The position numbers were made by a program, and so were the translations under genes. A stretch of DNA of 64,000 nucleotides from Streptomyces regalis (GTDB taxonomy: Bacteria; Actinomycetota; Actinomycetes; Streptomycetales; Streptomycetaceae): NCBI RefSeq assembly GCF_001509475.1, contig NZ_LLZG01000231.1, positions 62,001-126,000 of the forward strand, given 5' to 3'. Shown piece by piece: positions 1 through 9,660 of the stretch; the stretch's first letter is position 1; each line of letters begins with the position of its first letter. The notes under the pieces are model-generated. The model was not told the DNA's origin. It saw only the letters and a program-made list of their open reading frames with translations, and did not search any database.

Positions 1-154
1 CGCACGCCAGCCCCTGGGCCGTCTGGTCGCCGCGGACGAGGTGGCGGCCGCGGTCTACCTGGCGAGCCCCGCCGCAGGGTCCGTCACCGGCATAGCCCTC
101 GCCGTCGACGGTGGCATGCAGGGGCTCCGGCTGCGCCCGGCGGTCGGCGCATGA
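1..154 (+). CDS. Short-chain dehydrogenase/reductase, C-terminal part (5' end outside window)
   Basis: Only the last 50 or so residues are present, read in the frame starting at base 2. The stretch YLASP...GSVTG...VDGG is typical of the C-terminal part of SDR family oxidoreductases. The stop TGA (152-154) overlaps the ATG of the next gene as ATGA, so the pair is translationally coupled. Beside an aldo/keto reductase and a lactonase-like amidohydrolase it could oxidise L-fucose or 2-keto-3-deoxy-L-fuconate. That role comes from context alone; the active-site part is not in the window. Confidence 0.75.
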   Translation, partial: ARQPLGRLVAADEVAAAVYLASPAAGSVTGIALAVDGGMQGLRLRPAVGA

Positions 155-1218
155 GAGAGACGACGCTGGGCGCCACCGGTGTCAGGGTCACCGAGCTGTC
201 GTTCGGGGCCGCCGGCATCGGCAACCTCTTCCGCCCGGTCACCGACGAGGCCGCTTTCGCCACGGTGGAGGCGGCCTGGGACGCGGGTGTACGCACCTTC
301 GACACTGCCCCGCACTACGGACTCGGGCTGTCCGAGCGACGCCTGGGCGCCGCGCTGCGCGACCGCGACCGCGACAGGTACACCGTCTCCACCAAGGTCG
401 GACGACTGCTCGTACCCCGACCCGAAGGAAGCCACGGGGACGATCTCGCCCAGGGCTTCGCCGTGCCCGACACCCACCGCCGCGTCTGGGACTTCAGCTC
501 CGACGGCGTCCTGCGCTCCCTGGAAGCGAGCCTGGACCGCCTCGGCCTTGACCGTGTGGACATCGCCCTGCTGCACGACCCGGACGACCACGCCGAGCAG
601 GCTCTCACCGAGGCGTACCCAGTGCTGGAACGGCTGCGCGGTGAAGGCGTCGTCAACGCGATCGGCATCGGAGTGAACCAGTGCGCGCTCCCCGCCCGCT
701 TCCTGCGCGAGACCGACATCGACGTGGTGCTGCTCGCCGGCCGCTACACCCTGCTGGAGCAGCAGGGGCTTGCGGAGGTGCTGCCGGAGGCCGCCGCCCG
801 AGGCAGGAGTGTCATCGTCGGCGGGGTGTTCAATTCGGGCCTGCTCACCGACCCGAAAGCCGGGGCCACGTACGACTACGCACCCGCCCCACAGCATGTA
901 CTGGACCGGGCCCTGCGCATGAAGGCGGTCACCGAACGCCACGGCGTACCGCTGCGCGCAGCCGCTCTGCGCTTCCCGCTCGGCCATCCGGCGGTCGCGA
1001 GCGTACTGTCCGGCGCGCGTTCCGCCGAGGAGGTCCGCGACACGGTGGACGAACTGCGGCGAACGGTACCGGCCGCGCTCTGGGACGGACTGAGCGCCGA
1101 GGGTCTGCTGCCCCCGCACGCCCCCGTCCCCGCCGCCACACCGGTCGACGATGCCGATCGACCGAAGGAGGAGTCGAAGAGTCGTGGAGATGACCGCCAT
1201 GGAGGGGAACACCGCTGA
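151..1218 (+). CDS. Aldo/keto reductase (D-threo-aldose/L-fucose dehydrogenase-like)
   Basis: A 355-residue cytoplasmic NAD(P)-dependent aldo/keto reductase of normal length. The catalytic tetrad is visible: D51 and Y56 in FDTAPHYG, K82 in STKVGR and H142 in LLHDPDDH. Members of this branch oxidise L-fucose and related aldoses at C1 to the lactone. The next gene is a lactonase-type amidohydrolase and a fucosidase follows, which supports a role in L-fucose oxidation, although the substrate is inferred. The gene starts on an ATGA overlap with the SDR, and its end overlaps the probable start of the amidohydrolase. A second, internally deleted homologue lies at 12436-12840. Confidence 0.88.
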   Translation: MRETTLGATGVRVTELSFGAAGIGNLFRPVTDEAAFATVEAAWDAGVRTFDTAPHYGLGLSERRLGAALRDRDRDRYTVSTKVGRLLVPRPEGSHGDDLAQGFAVPDTHRRVWDFSSDGVLRSLEASLDRLGLDRVDIALLHDPDDHAEQALTEAYPVLERLRGEGVVNAIGIGVNQCALPARFLRETDIDVVLLAGRYTLLEQQGLAEVLPEAAARGRSVIVGGVFNSGLLTDPKAGATYDYAPAPQHVLDRALRMKAVTERHGVPLRAAALRFPLGHPAVASVLSGARSAEEVRDTVDELRRTVPAALWDGLSAEGLLPPHAPVPAATPVDDADRPKEESKSRGDDRHGGEHR

Positions 1219-2100
1219 GGGCGTCATGGACGCACACCACCACGTGTGGGACCTCTCCGTCCGCGACCAGGACTGGATCACCGGACCGGAACTCGCCCCG
1301 CTGCGCCGCGACTTCCTGCTCGCCGACCTGGAGTCCGAGGTCCGGACAGCCGGCGTCACGGCGACGGTCCTGGTCCAGACGATCGACGTGCCGGAGGAAA
1401 CTCCCGAGTTCCTGGCATTGGCACAGGACAGCGACCTGGTGGCCGGCGTCGTGGGCTGGACCGACCTGACATCCCCCAATGCCGCCCGCGCGCTCGCGGC
1501 GCTGCGCGAGGGGCCGGGTGGCGAGCACCTGGTGGGCATCCGCCACCAGGTGCAGGGCGAATCCGATCCTCGCTGGCTGCTGCGGCCAGACGTATTGCGC
1601 GGGTTTGCAGCGGTGGCCGAAGCGGGGCTCGTGTACGACCTGGTCATCAGGCCCCATCAGCTCGCGGTCGCCCATCAGACCGCCCAACTGCTTCCCGGCC
1701 TCACCTTCGTACTCGATCACGCGGGCAAGCCCCCATCGCCTCGGGCGAGCTGCGGCCATGGGCGGACGCGGTGCGCCTGCTGGCCTCGCTGCCCAACACC
1801 GTCTGCAAGCTCTCCGGCATGGTGACCGAGGCCGACCTGGACCGGTGGTGCGTCGAGGACCTCCGGCCGTACGCCGACACGGTGCTGAACGCTTTCGGCC
1901 CGCGGCGGCTGATGTTCGGCTCCGACTGGCCCGTCTGCCGACTGGCCGCCACCTACGCCGAAGTCATCGCCGTAGCACGTGAGTTGACGGCCACCCTCGA
2001 TCCCTCCGAACGCCACGAGGTCTTCACCGGAACCGCCCTGCGGACCTACGGCCTGACCGTCACCGGCTCCCCGGCCACCCAGGAGGCACCATGCACATAG
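1190..2100 (+). pseudogene. Amidohydrolase family 2 lactonase, single-base frameshift
   Basis: This reads as a TIM-barrel amidohydrolase of the L-fuconolactonase / pyrone-dicarboxylate lactonase type. It has an N-terminal metal motif DAHHHVWD, a central LVGIRHQVQGE, FVLDHAGKP, and a C-terminal MFGSDWPVCR. The frame breaks in the C tract near 1730-1734. One further C would join DHAGKPP to IASGELRPW and restore one protein of about 300 residues ending at 2100. A single missing base in a homopolymer may be a sequencing error, so the gene could be functional. The start is unsure: ATG 1190, GTG 1184 (AAGGAGG upstream) and ATG 1226 are all possible. The end overlaps the next gene by 10 bases. Confidence 0.75.
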
Positions 2101-2504
2101 CTCTCTTCATCACCTGTTTCAACGACATGATGTTCCCCCGCACCGGCCACGCGGTGACCGAACTGCTGGAACGGCTCGGCCACACCGTGGAGTTCCCGCA
2201 GAGCCAGACCTGCTGCGGCCAGATGCACTTCAACACCGGCTACCGTGTACGAGCTGTCGGAGCTCCTCGTCGACGTCCTCGGCGTCACCGACGTCGGCGC
2301 CCACTTCCCCCACCGGGTCACCTACCACCCGACCTGCTACTCCTGCGCATGCTGCGGGTCGGCGGCCGACCACTCAGGTTGCTGCGCGCGGTGAAGGGCA
2401 TCGACCTGGTCGAACTGACCGCCGCCGAGTCCTGCTGCGGCTTCGGCGGCACCTTCGCGCTGAAGAACGCGGTCACGGACCGCGAACGCTCGACATCGTC
2501 GTGA
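2091..2504 (+). pseudogene. LutA-like (Fe-S)-binding oxidoreductase subunit, decayed
   Basis: The N-terminus MHIALFITCFNDMMFP and the first cysteine motif QTCCGQMHFN match LutA/GlcF-type CCG-domain proteins of L-lactate oxidation. After GYR the middle of the protein (roughly 60-70 residues) is missing. The text resumes in another frame with VYELSELLVDVLGVTD and HPTCYS, then returns to the first frame for ESCCGFGGTFALKN, and stops early. The usual length is about 240 residues; only parts of about 137 remain, and no LutB or LutC gene follows. A lactate-oxidising partner makes sense in this locus because oxidative L-fucose breakdown yields lactate. Confidence 0.7.
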
Positions 2505-2901
2505 TCGCGGACGAGCAGGTCTCGGACACAGGACTGTCCGGTGGCGCATGACGGCCCGCCTTGAGGCGCTCTCGTGTCCGACTGCTAGGAGGACGTCCGT
2601 GAGGATGCAGGTTCCCCATTCATCCGATCTATCGGCTGATAGTAGACGGCGTGTCCCGGTCGCTCAATCTGATCTATGAGTGAATTGCTGGCTGTTCCCT
2701 TGATTCACGTCTACCCTCTGGACAGACACCGAATTGATGCCCGTTAATACATCCGATGTAACTGTGATCGCCTCGGATGCTGACCCGCAACAGGTGTACT
2801 GCCCAGGGCGTGCAGGCACGCCTCGATACCCGGGCCGGCGTCGGATGCCGCTCTGGGTGTGATCACCGCAACCCCATGCCATCAATCCCTGGGAGTGGGC
2901 C
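2505..2901 (+). other. Gene-free stretch ahead of the fucosidase
   Basis: No coding sequence was recognised. It holds an inverted repeat CCGATCTATCGG (2624-2635), the operator-like palindrome at 2747-2761, and presumably the fucosidase promoter. The ribosome binding site GGGAG lies about six bases before the ATG at 2902. Confidence 0.6.
2747..2761. promoter_or_regulatory. Probable GntR-type operator before the fucosidase gene
   Basis: ATACATCCGATGTAA fits the palindrome ATAC-N-TC-N-GA-N-GTAT except for the last base. The same pattern, complete, lies directly before the beta-helix enzyme at 14207. It sits 141 bases before the fucosidase start. The regulator is inferred, most simply the broken GntR protein encoded near 17 kb. 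Confidence 0.55.
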
Positions 2902-4848
2902 ATGTCCTCACGAAGAATGACTCGCCGTACGTTTCTCGGCGCTGCGGGTGCGGCAACCGCCGCGACCGCCCTGCCGGTCATCCCCGGCCTCTCCGGCCTT
3001 CTGTCGCAGGCGGCCGCCGCGGACACACAGACCAACCTGAGCAAGATGGTCGACATGCGGTTCGGCATGTTCAACCACTTCAGCCTGGGCACGTTCACCA
3101 ACCAGGAGTGGGCCGAACCCAACCAGAGCCCCACCCTCTTCGCTCCCCCGAGCGTCAACTGCGCACAGTGGGCCGACGCGGCGGTCGCCGCGAAGATGAG
3201 TTATGGCATCCTGACCACCAAGCACCACGACGGCTTCGCCCTGTGGCCGAGCGCCTACGGCACCCAGAACGTCGCGAACAGCTCCTACAAGCAGGACGTC
3301 GTGCGGGCGTACTGCGACGCGTTCCGGGCGAAGGGGCTGAAGGTCGGGTTCTACTACTCGATCTGGGACCGCACCTTCGGCGTCGAGGCATGGGAGAGCC
3401 GGCACAAGGTGACCGGGCTCGAAATCACCGATGCCATCCAGCCCGGCGACATGACCTTCATGCTCGGTCAGATTCGCGAGCTGCTCACCAACTACGGCAC
3501 CATCGACATGTTCATGACCGACGGTTACGCATGGCAGATGGGACAGCAGGCCGTCTCCTACCAGAGGATCCGCTCGCTCGTGAAGGAGCTGCAGCCGGAC
3601 TGCGTCATGATCGACATCGGCGGACTGTCGGAGCCCTTCCTCAGCGACGCGATCTTCTTCGAGGAGCCGCTGGGTGTCACGGCGCCGGCGGGCAACACCT
3701 ACGCCGGCATGCAGGGACAGACCATCAGCAACGGCTGGTTCTGGCACCCCTCCACCCCGACCGAAGGCCTGATGAGCAAGGACGCGATCCTCTCGCACCT
3801 GGCCGACCTGGAACCGAAGTACACCTCCTTCATCCTGAACTGCCCGCCCAACCGCAACGGCCTGCTGGACACCAACGTCGTCAACCGGCTGGCCGAGGTC
3901 GGCGCGGTCTGGAGCCCCAACACCTCCCGGCCGCCGCTGCCCACCCAGATGCTGCGCGCCGAGCACCCCGTCACACCGGTCAGCGCGTACGCCACCGGTT
4001 TCCACAACGGCGAGGGACCGCTCAACGCCATCGACGGACTCAGCGACGTCCGCTACGAAACCTGCTGGTCGACCTGGGGCCTGCCGCTGCCGCAGTCCCT
4101 CACCATCGACCTGGGCGGGGTGTGGAGCAACGTCTCCACCCTGGAGTACCTGCCCAAGCAGTGGAACCGCACGAACTCCACCGACGGCGACATCACCTCG
4201 TACACCATCCTCACCAGCACCGACGGGGTCAACTTCACCCAGGTCGCCACCGGCACCTGGGCCGGCAACCAGAAGACCAAGCTGGTCGAGTGGCCCAACC
4301 GGAACGTGGGCTTCGTACGGATCCAGGTCGACGCAGCCACCGGCGGCTACGCCAACATCAGCGGCGTCAGGATCGGCGGCCGGTCGGTCAAGCCGGCCCT
4401 GGTGTCCACCACACTGCCCGGCGACGGCACCGTCTACCGGCTGGTCGCCCGGCACAGTGGCAAGGTCGCCGACGTGGAGGGCGCGCGCACCGCCAACGGC
4501 ACCAACGTCGATCAGTGGCCATGGCTCAACCAGGCGAACCAGAAGTGGACCTTCACCAGCACCGGCGACGGCTACTACAAGATCAAGGGTGTGGGCAGCG
4601 GCAAGCTTCTGGAGGTCGCGGGTCTCGCCCGCGAGGACGGCGGCAACGTCGGCATCTGGGCAGACGCCCGCGCCCCCCAGCAGCACTGGGCCGTCACGCC
4701 CACCGGTGACGGACACTACTTCCTCATCAACCGCTACAGCGGGCTCTCCCTCGCCGTCGACGAGGGCAGCATCGCCGACGGAGCCAACATCGAGCAGCAG
4801 CCGTCTGCGTCACAGGCGCGGCAGCAATGGCAAATCATCCCCTCCTGA
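2902..4848 (+). CDS. Secreted GH29 alpha-L-fucosidase with F5/8C and ricin-type lectin domains
   Basis: A 648-residue protein with a twin-arginine leader (TRRTFLGAAG, then an alanine-rich cleavage region near residue 40), so it is probably exported folded. Residues about 45-355 form a GH29 catalytic domain. D207 in MFMTDGYAW sits where GH29 enzymes keep the nucleophile. Residues about 355-493 are an F5/8 type C (CBM32-like) domain and 505-648 a ricin B trefoil (CBM13), both carbohydrate binding. It would release L-fucose from glycans outside the cell. Position next to fucose-type catabolic genes supports this. A GGGAG motif precedes the start. Confidence 0.9.
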   Translation: MSSRRMTRRTFLGAAGAATAATALPVIPGLSGLLSQAAAADTQTNLSKMVDMRFGMFNHFSLGTFTNQEWAEPNQSPTLFAPPSVNCAQWADAAVAAKMSYGILTTKHHDGFALWPSAYGTQNVANSSYKQDVVRAYCDAFRAKGLKVGFYYSIWDRTFGVEAWESRHKVTGLEITDAIQPGDMTFMLGQIRELLTNYGTIDMFMTDGYAWQMGQQAVSYQRIRSLVKELQPDCVMIDIGGLSEPFLSDAIFFEEPLGVTAPAGNTYAGMQGQTISNGWFWHPSTPTEGLMSKDAILSHLADLEPKYTSFILNCPPNRNGLLDTNVVNRLAEVGAVWSPNTSRPPLPTQMLRAEHPVTPVSAYATGFHNGEGPLNAIDGLSDVRYETCWSTWGLPLPQSLTIDLGGVWSNVSTLEYLPKQWNRTNSTDGDITSYTILTSTDGVNFTQVATGTWAGNQKTKLVEWPNRNVGFVRIQVDAATGGYANISGVRIGGRSVKPALVSTTLPGDGTVYRLVARHSGKVADVEGARTANGTNVDQWPWLNQANQKWTFTSTGDGYYKIKGVGSGKLLEVAGLAREDGGNVGIWADARAPQQHWAVTPTGDGHYFLINRYSGLSLAVDEGSIADGANIEQQPSASQARQQWQIIPS

Positions 4849-4858
4849 CTGACTGCCT

Positions 4859-4952
4859 GCGACCGTTCCTCTTCTCCGCTGCGGCCTGCCGTTGAGGAGC
4901 AGCGGGGACGGTCGCCTGAGGGCGCGGGGCGCGTGGGCACCCCGCGCCCCGC
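4859..4952 (+). terminator. Terminator hairpins after the fucosidase
   Basis: Two stems follow the stop codon. GCGACCGT (4859-4866) pairs with ACGGTCGC (4908-4915), and GCGGGGCGCG (4924-4933) pairs with CGCGCCCCGC (4943-4952). No clear U-tract is present, which is usual in Streptomyces. Confidence 0.65.
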
Positions 4953-5165
4953 AGAGGATTGACGACTGACAGTGAGGACTGGCATCAGGGGCTGCATCAC
5001 TGGCTGGGCTCACACGGGGACGTCCTCGCAATTGGGGTCGCAGCCTGCCCGCCACACCGAGGGTGCCCGTCACACCGGAACAAGCTCAGACGCACAGCGG
5101 GGGCCGGGTGATGCCGGCCCGCGCTGTGCGAGGGAGGGATGTCTTTCAGGATGCGTCGACGACGG

Positions 5166-5672
5166 TCAGGAGAGCTTGATCAGGGTGTAGTCGTCGCAGT
5201 ATCCGGCTGAGGAGCCGGTTCTTGTAGCAGTTGGCGCCGGCCGAAGTGGCGGTCGCGCCGGTCGTGAAGAAGATCGGTTGCTGGGCGTAGGACGTCGTCG
5301 AGGTCTTCAGGTACGTCTCCGTACCGCCGAAGCTCTTCATGCCCACCGCCACTTCCTCGCCGGCTGTGGCCGCCTTGGCCCAGCCGGCGAGCAGATAGGT
5401 CCCGCTGGAGGTGAGTCCGCCGACCGTCTGGATGGCACCGCTGGCGCTGACTCCGGTCTGCAGGGCGTACGTACCGGAGCGGGCGTTGGATGCGACCACG
5501 CTGGACGCCGTGCCCGTGCTCTGGGCCCAGGGTGTGAGGGCGCCTGCCTCGAAGCCCGGGTTGGTGACCGTGTTGGTGGCGGAGCAGAGGGCTTCCACCG
5601 CGAGGTCGTCGCAGTAGGCGGCGCCGGTGCCGCCGGAGTTCTTCCAGCAGTAGACGTTGGCCGTGGTGCGCG
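5166..5672 (-). pseudogene. C-terminal remnant of a secreted carbohydrate-active protein
   Basis: On the minus strand the text reads YCDDLAVEALCSATNTV, then a jelly-roll-like module (NPGFEAGALTPW, TSSGTYLLAGWAKA, CYKN). After one frameshift it ends SAGYCDDYTLIKLS and a stop at 5166. The repeated YCDD ending suggests two tandem carbohydrate-binding modules at the C-terminus of a larger enzyme. The N-terminal catalytic part is missing: the sequence runs directly into a truncated ISL3 transposase gene on the same strand, so the junction near 5672 looks like a deletion between the two. Confidence 0.55.
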
Positions 5673-6930
5673 GGTAAGCCAGGCGTCGAATTCGGTCCCG
5701 CGGCGCTCAATCATCATGCGGGCGAAGGCGCGCACGCAGTCAGTGACATCATCCAACTCCGCGCATCGGGACAAGAGTTGCTTGAGCTTGAGCGCGTTGC
5801 TCTCGTCGATCTTGTCGGGGTGGGCGGTGATCAGCCAGGTGGCTTTCCGGACGGTCAGCTCTTTGGGCTTGTCGGGTGCGGGTTTGCCGCTGGTCCGGAT
5901 CTGTTGCAGGTGGCGGCGGACGGTCCGCTTACTGCCGCAGTAGCCAAGTTCGACGATCTCGGCATGAAGCCGTGCCGCGTCCGTGCAGCCCTCGTTCCAA
6001 CGCCGGTGTTGATAGGGCGAATAGCCGTGGATTCGAGGACTGCGGTATGGCGCTCGCGTCGCTTGATCGCGCGCAGTTCCTCCATCGGGGCCGGCACCTA
6101 CTCGGCCACCGGGTCGGTGTCCTGCCCGGTGGTGGCGTCGGCTGCCGTGTCGGCGGCGGGCTCGGCCAGGCACTCTCGGTGTTCGGCGACGCACTTCTCG
6201 ACTGCCTCGCACAGGTTGATCCACAAGTGATACCTGTCCGCGACCTGGATGGCGTCGGGGCAGGCGGTGCGGACGGCCTCGGCGTAGGCGCTGGCCCTGC
6301 CCCGGCACACGATCTCGGCGCCGGGATGGTCGCGCAGCCAGGATATGAGCGTGTCCGCGGTGCGGTCGGGCAGCACGTCCACCGGCTCGCCTGTCTCCAC
6401 GTTCACGCTGATCGTGCCGTAGACGTGGCCCTTCTTGCATGCGAAATCGTCCACACCCATCACGCGCGGTGCGGTGTCCGGCTGCTTGTCCGGGAGCCTG
6501 CGCACCAGCCTGAGCAGGGAGTTCGCGCTGGTGGGGATCGACAGGTACCGGGCCAGCCGGGCCGCAGGGCGCCCCGCCAGGGCCGGCGCGATCTTCTCCA
6601 GCGTTCGGCGCAAGGACGATGTGCGCCGCGCGAACCTCTCGGTGAGCCCCTCCACTTGCTCGACGAACGTACGGCGTCCGCACTCCGCTGCCTGGCACCT
6701 AAACCGTCGCACCGCCAGGTCGATCACGACCCTCCGACCGGCCACCGCCAGGTCGGCCAGGCGCCGCCGGTACCCGCCGTGGACACGCGCAGACACCGTG
6801 CCACAGCCTGGGCAGGCCGCCTCCCGGGGTGCGGTCCGCGCCGCAAAGGCCAGCGCGGCATCGTCCACCACGACCTCCTCGACCACCACAGACGACAGAT
6901 GGTCAAAGACCGCCGAGAGCACGCTGCAAT
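5673..6930 (-). mobile_element. Truncated, frameshifted ISL3-family insertion sequence
   Basis: The first part (start 6922) encodes a zinc-ribbon domain with CPGCGTVSARVHGGY, then FRCQAAECGRRTF and the DDE region PRVMGVDDFACKKGH, VCRGRASAYAEA and QVADRYHLWINL. This order is characteristic of ISL3 transposases. The reading frame stops at 6098 and the second half continues in another frame (ELGYCGSKRTVRRHLQ, then CVRAFARMMIERRGTEFDAWL). The conserved C-terminal end of ISL3 transposases is absent, cut off at about 5673. No terminal inverted repeats could be defined, so the element is almost certainly immobile. Confidence 0.8.
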
Positions 6931-6987
6931 CACACGAACGGCCGTCCTTCCAGCCGCCTGTGACTGTCCGTCACCGGACCGCCAGAA

Positions 6988-7502
6988 GTGGATCAGAGCC
7001 GTATCTACTGGCCGCCGTCAGCCATCGCCAGCCGCTATGCCACTACCGTTCCCGACAGTGCTGTCCATGCCTTTCTCGACCATGGTGCCGCCGATCGCGT
7101 CGTCCTGCCCGACGCCACCTGCGAAGCACTCGGCAAGGCGATCATCGATGGCTGGACCTGCGCGATCGTCACCAACGGTCGCATCGGAATGCAGGAAGAG
7201 AAGATCAGGAAGACGGACTGGACCGCATCGTCCACGGCTGGGTGATCTCCGAGGCGATCGGCCACAATACGCCCGCACCGGAGATCTTCCACGCGGCAGC
7301 GGCCGCCACCGACGCCTCCCTTCCCGGCGCCTGGGTGATCGGTGACTCACCGCACGCCGACATCGGCGGCGCGACGGGCATCGGCGCACACAGTGTCTGG
7401 GTGTCGGGCAGCCGGCCATCGACGGAAACGGCCTACCGGCCCACCCACACCACCGACGACGCCGCATCCGCCGTCAACTACGTCACCGACGTCGCCAGGT
7501 GA
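6988..7502 (+). pseudogene. HAD-superfamily hydrolase remnant
   Basis: The text resembles HAD phosphatases: AIVTNGRIGMQEEKIRKT (motif II region), then after a one-base frameshift near 7213 GLDRIVHGWVISEAIG, PAPEIFHAAA and motif IV VIGDSPHADIGGA. The N-terminal DxD nucleophile motif expected in motif I is missing, so an upstream part was lost, perhaps together with insertion of the adjacent ISL3 element. What remains covers roughly 170 of the usual 220 or so residues and cannot be active. Confidence 0.6.
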
Positions 7503-7907
7503 CAACACAGGGCCGAGCACCCGCCGCGCCTCACCGAGCGTGACGCCCGAAGACGTCGCACAAGCGCCGATTGCGCATCAACCGCCGACAACCCCACGCC
7601 ACCGCACTGCGCACGTCGGCAACACCGCAGGTCGAAGGCCCGCCGTTGCTGACGAAGTCGCGGATCCTGGAGACCGAGGACCAGGCGGGCGCCCTGGCCG
7701 ACGGCGACGAGTTCGATGTCGGCTGGGACGAGGAGGGCTACGAGCGGGAGCCGTAGCCGGGTCGGGCTGGGGCGGCGCGCTGGCCGAGCTCGGCCGCGGC
7801 GGCCCGGGCGGCGGCCGGCGCCTCCTGCGACTCCGCCGGCCCGGAGCGCGGGAGCCGCTGTCCTCGCGCGCCGGCGCCGAGACCCCCAGCCGGCCCGGGA
7901 ACCCCCG
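7503..7907. other. Stretch without a recognised gene
   Basis: A 61-codon open frame at 7571-7756 on the plus strand with an acidic end (DEFDVGWDEEGYEREP) is the only candidate and resembles nothing I recognise. The rest is very GC-rich and lies downstream of the sugar transporter operon, where a terminator would be expected. Confidence 0.4.
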
Positions 7908-8750
7908 TCAGCCCTTCACCGACCCCGCGGCCAGGCCGCTCATGACGTGGCGTTGCAGCACGACGAAGAGGACGAGAATGGGGATGACCGCCAGCAGCAG
8001 AGTGGGGAACACCTTCGTGTAGTCGGCCGAGTAGGCGCCGACCGCCGCGTACACGCCGGTCGTGACCGTGTAGACGTCGCTGCCGGGGCCGAGGATGACC
8101 TGGGGGCTGGCGAAGTCGTTCCAGACGCTCAGCGCGTTCAGGATGAACACGGTTGCGACGATCGGCCGCATCAGCGGGAAGATGATCCGCCACAGGGTGT
8201 ACTGGGCGCCGGCGCCGTCGATGGCCGCCGCTTCGTCCAGTGCCCGGGGCAGCATGCGGATGAAGCCGACGAACACGAACAGCGTGAACGGGATCGTCGT
8301 CGCCGTGAGGAACAGGATCAGGCCGGGCAGCGTGCCCATGAGGCCCAGCCCGCGCAGCACGAAGATCACCGGGATGAGGATGACCTGCGTGGGCACGAAC
8401 ATGCCCGCCACGAAGAACATCAGCACCAGCCGGAACACCCGGGTGGGCGTGCGCGCCAGCACGTAGGCGGCCGACGTGCACACGCCGATGGACAGCGCGT
8501 TCACGGCCGCCACCAGCAGCAGCGTGACGGCGTAGCCGTAGGGCACGCTGAAGTCCGGGTTGCTCCAGGCGTCGGCCAGGTACTTCGTGGTCGCCGAGCC
8601 CAGGTCGATGGTGAATGGGCTGGTGAGGATGGCCTGCTGGTCCTTGAAGGCGTTGATGACCAGGATGTACATCGGCGCCAGCATGAACAGGGACAGCAGC
8701 GACACGAACGCCACGCGCGCCGTGCCCGCCAGCCGTGGGGAGGTTCTCAT
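7908..8750 (-). CDS. Carbohydrate ABC transporter permease (MalG-like, CUT1)
   Basis: A 280-residue inner-membrane permease with six predicted transmembrane stretches. It carries the EAA loop ALDEAAAIDGAGAQYTLWRI, which contacts the ATPase. It is the second permease of the operon, and its ATG (8750) overlaps the stop of the first permease as ATGA. No ATPase gene is in the operon; Streptomyces CUT1 importers commonly share the MsiK ATPase, encoded elsewhere. With the binding protein at 9661-10917 it should import a sugar or oligosaccharide, probably released by the nearby secreted enzymes. Confidence 0.88.
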   Translation of the reverse strand: MRTSPRLAGTARVAFVSLLSLFMLAPMYILVINAFKDQQAILTSPFTIDLGSATTKYLADAWSNPDFSVPYGYAVTLLLVAAVNALSIGVCTSAAYVLARTPTRVFRLVLMFFVAGMFVPTQVILIPVIFVLRGLGLMGTLPGLILFLTATTIPFTLFVFVGFIRMLPRALDEAAAIDGAGAQYTLWRIIFPLMRPIVATVFILNALSVWNDFASPQVILGPGSDVYTVTTGVYAAVGAYSADYTKVFPTLLLAVIPILVLFVVLQRHVMSGLAAGSVKG

Positions 8751-9658
8751 CCGACCGACTCCGCTCCTTCCTCGGCCCGCCGCCGCAGCGCCAGAACGGT
8801 GAACGCCAGGACGGCCGCGGCCACGACCAGCACCACCGCCTGTGCCGAGGCCAGCCCGACGCGGCGCTCCGGGAAGGACACGGCCAGGATGTTGTACGCC
8901 AGCGTCTTGGTGGACCCGGCGGGGCCGCCTCCCGTGAGGGAGACGACCACGTCGTACGTCTTCAGCAGGGAGAGGCAGGAGGTGATGATGGCCACGGTCA
9001 CCGTGGGGGCGAGCGAGGGCCAGGTCACGGCGCGGAAGACCTGCCATCTGCCGGCTCCGTCGATCCTGGCGGCCTCGACGAGGTCGGGGGAGATCGTCTG
9101 GAGACCGGCGAGGTAGATCACGAGCTGCACGCCGAACAGGGCCCAGGCGATCACGAAGATCATCGTCCACAGTGCCCACGTCTCGTCCGACAGGAACGGC
9201 AGCGACGACGCCCCGGCCTTCTCCATCATCGCGTTGACCACGCCCTGCGGGCCGAGCAGCGCCTGCCACAGGAAACCCACGACCAGCGCGCTGAGCACGT
9301 GCGGGTAGAACATCACAATGCGGCCGAAGGTGTTGAACCGGTTGGTCTGCCGCAGCAGCAACGCCAGGCCGAGGGCCGCCACGTTGACGAGCGCCGCTCC
9401 GGCCGCGGCGACGATGCCGGTGACCACCATCGCGGCGGTGATGTCCGTGGAGGAGAACACCTCGCGGTAGTTGTCCAGGCCGGTGAACTCCGGCGTCTGG
9501 CTGGGGAAGCCGTTGTAGTCGGTCAGGCTGTAGTAGACGGCGTAGCCGACGGGCACCACCAGCAGGCCGACGTAGATCATGACGGCGGGGACGACCATGC
9601 CGGCGCGCGTCGCCGCCTGGCTCCGTCCCCGCCGCCCCGCCCATGCTTTACGTGTCAT
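8747..9658 (-). CDS. Carbohydrate ABC transporter permease (MalF-like, CUT1)
   Basis: A 303-residue permease with six hydrophobic spans and the EAA loop DLVEAARIDGAGRWQVFRAV. It forms the heterodimeric channel with the product of 7908-8750. The start is taken as ATG 9658, four bases after the binding-protein stop. A GTG at 9682 overlapping the upstream gene is possible but would add eight atypical residues. Spacing and overlaps indicate one transcript from the 14-kb promoter region. Confidence 0.87.
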   Translation of the reverse strand: MTRKAWAGRRGRSQAATRAGMVVPAVMIYVGLLVVPVGYAVYYSLTDYNGFPSQTPEFTGLDNYREVFSSTDITAAMVVTGIVAAAGAALVNVAALGLALLLRQTNRFNTFGRIVMFYPHVLSALVVGFLWQALLGPQGVVNAMMEKAGASSLPFLSDETWALWTMIFVIAWALFGVQLVIYLAGLQTISPDLVEAARIDGAGRWQVFRAVTWPSLAPTVTVAIITSCLSLLKTYDVVVSLTGGGPAGSTKTLAYNILAVSFPERRVGLASAQAVVLVVAAAVLAFTVLALRRRAEEGAESVG

Positions 9659-9660
9659 GA

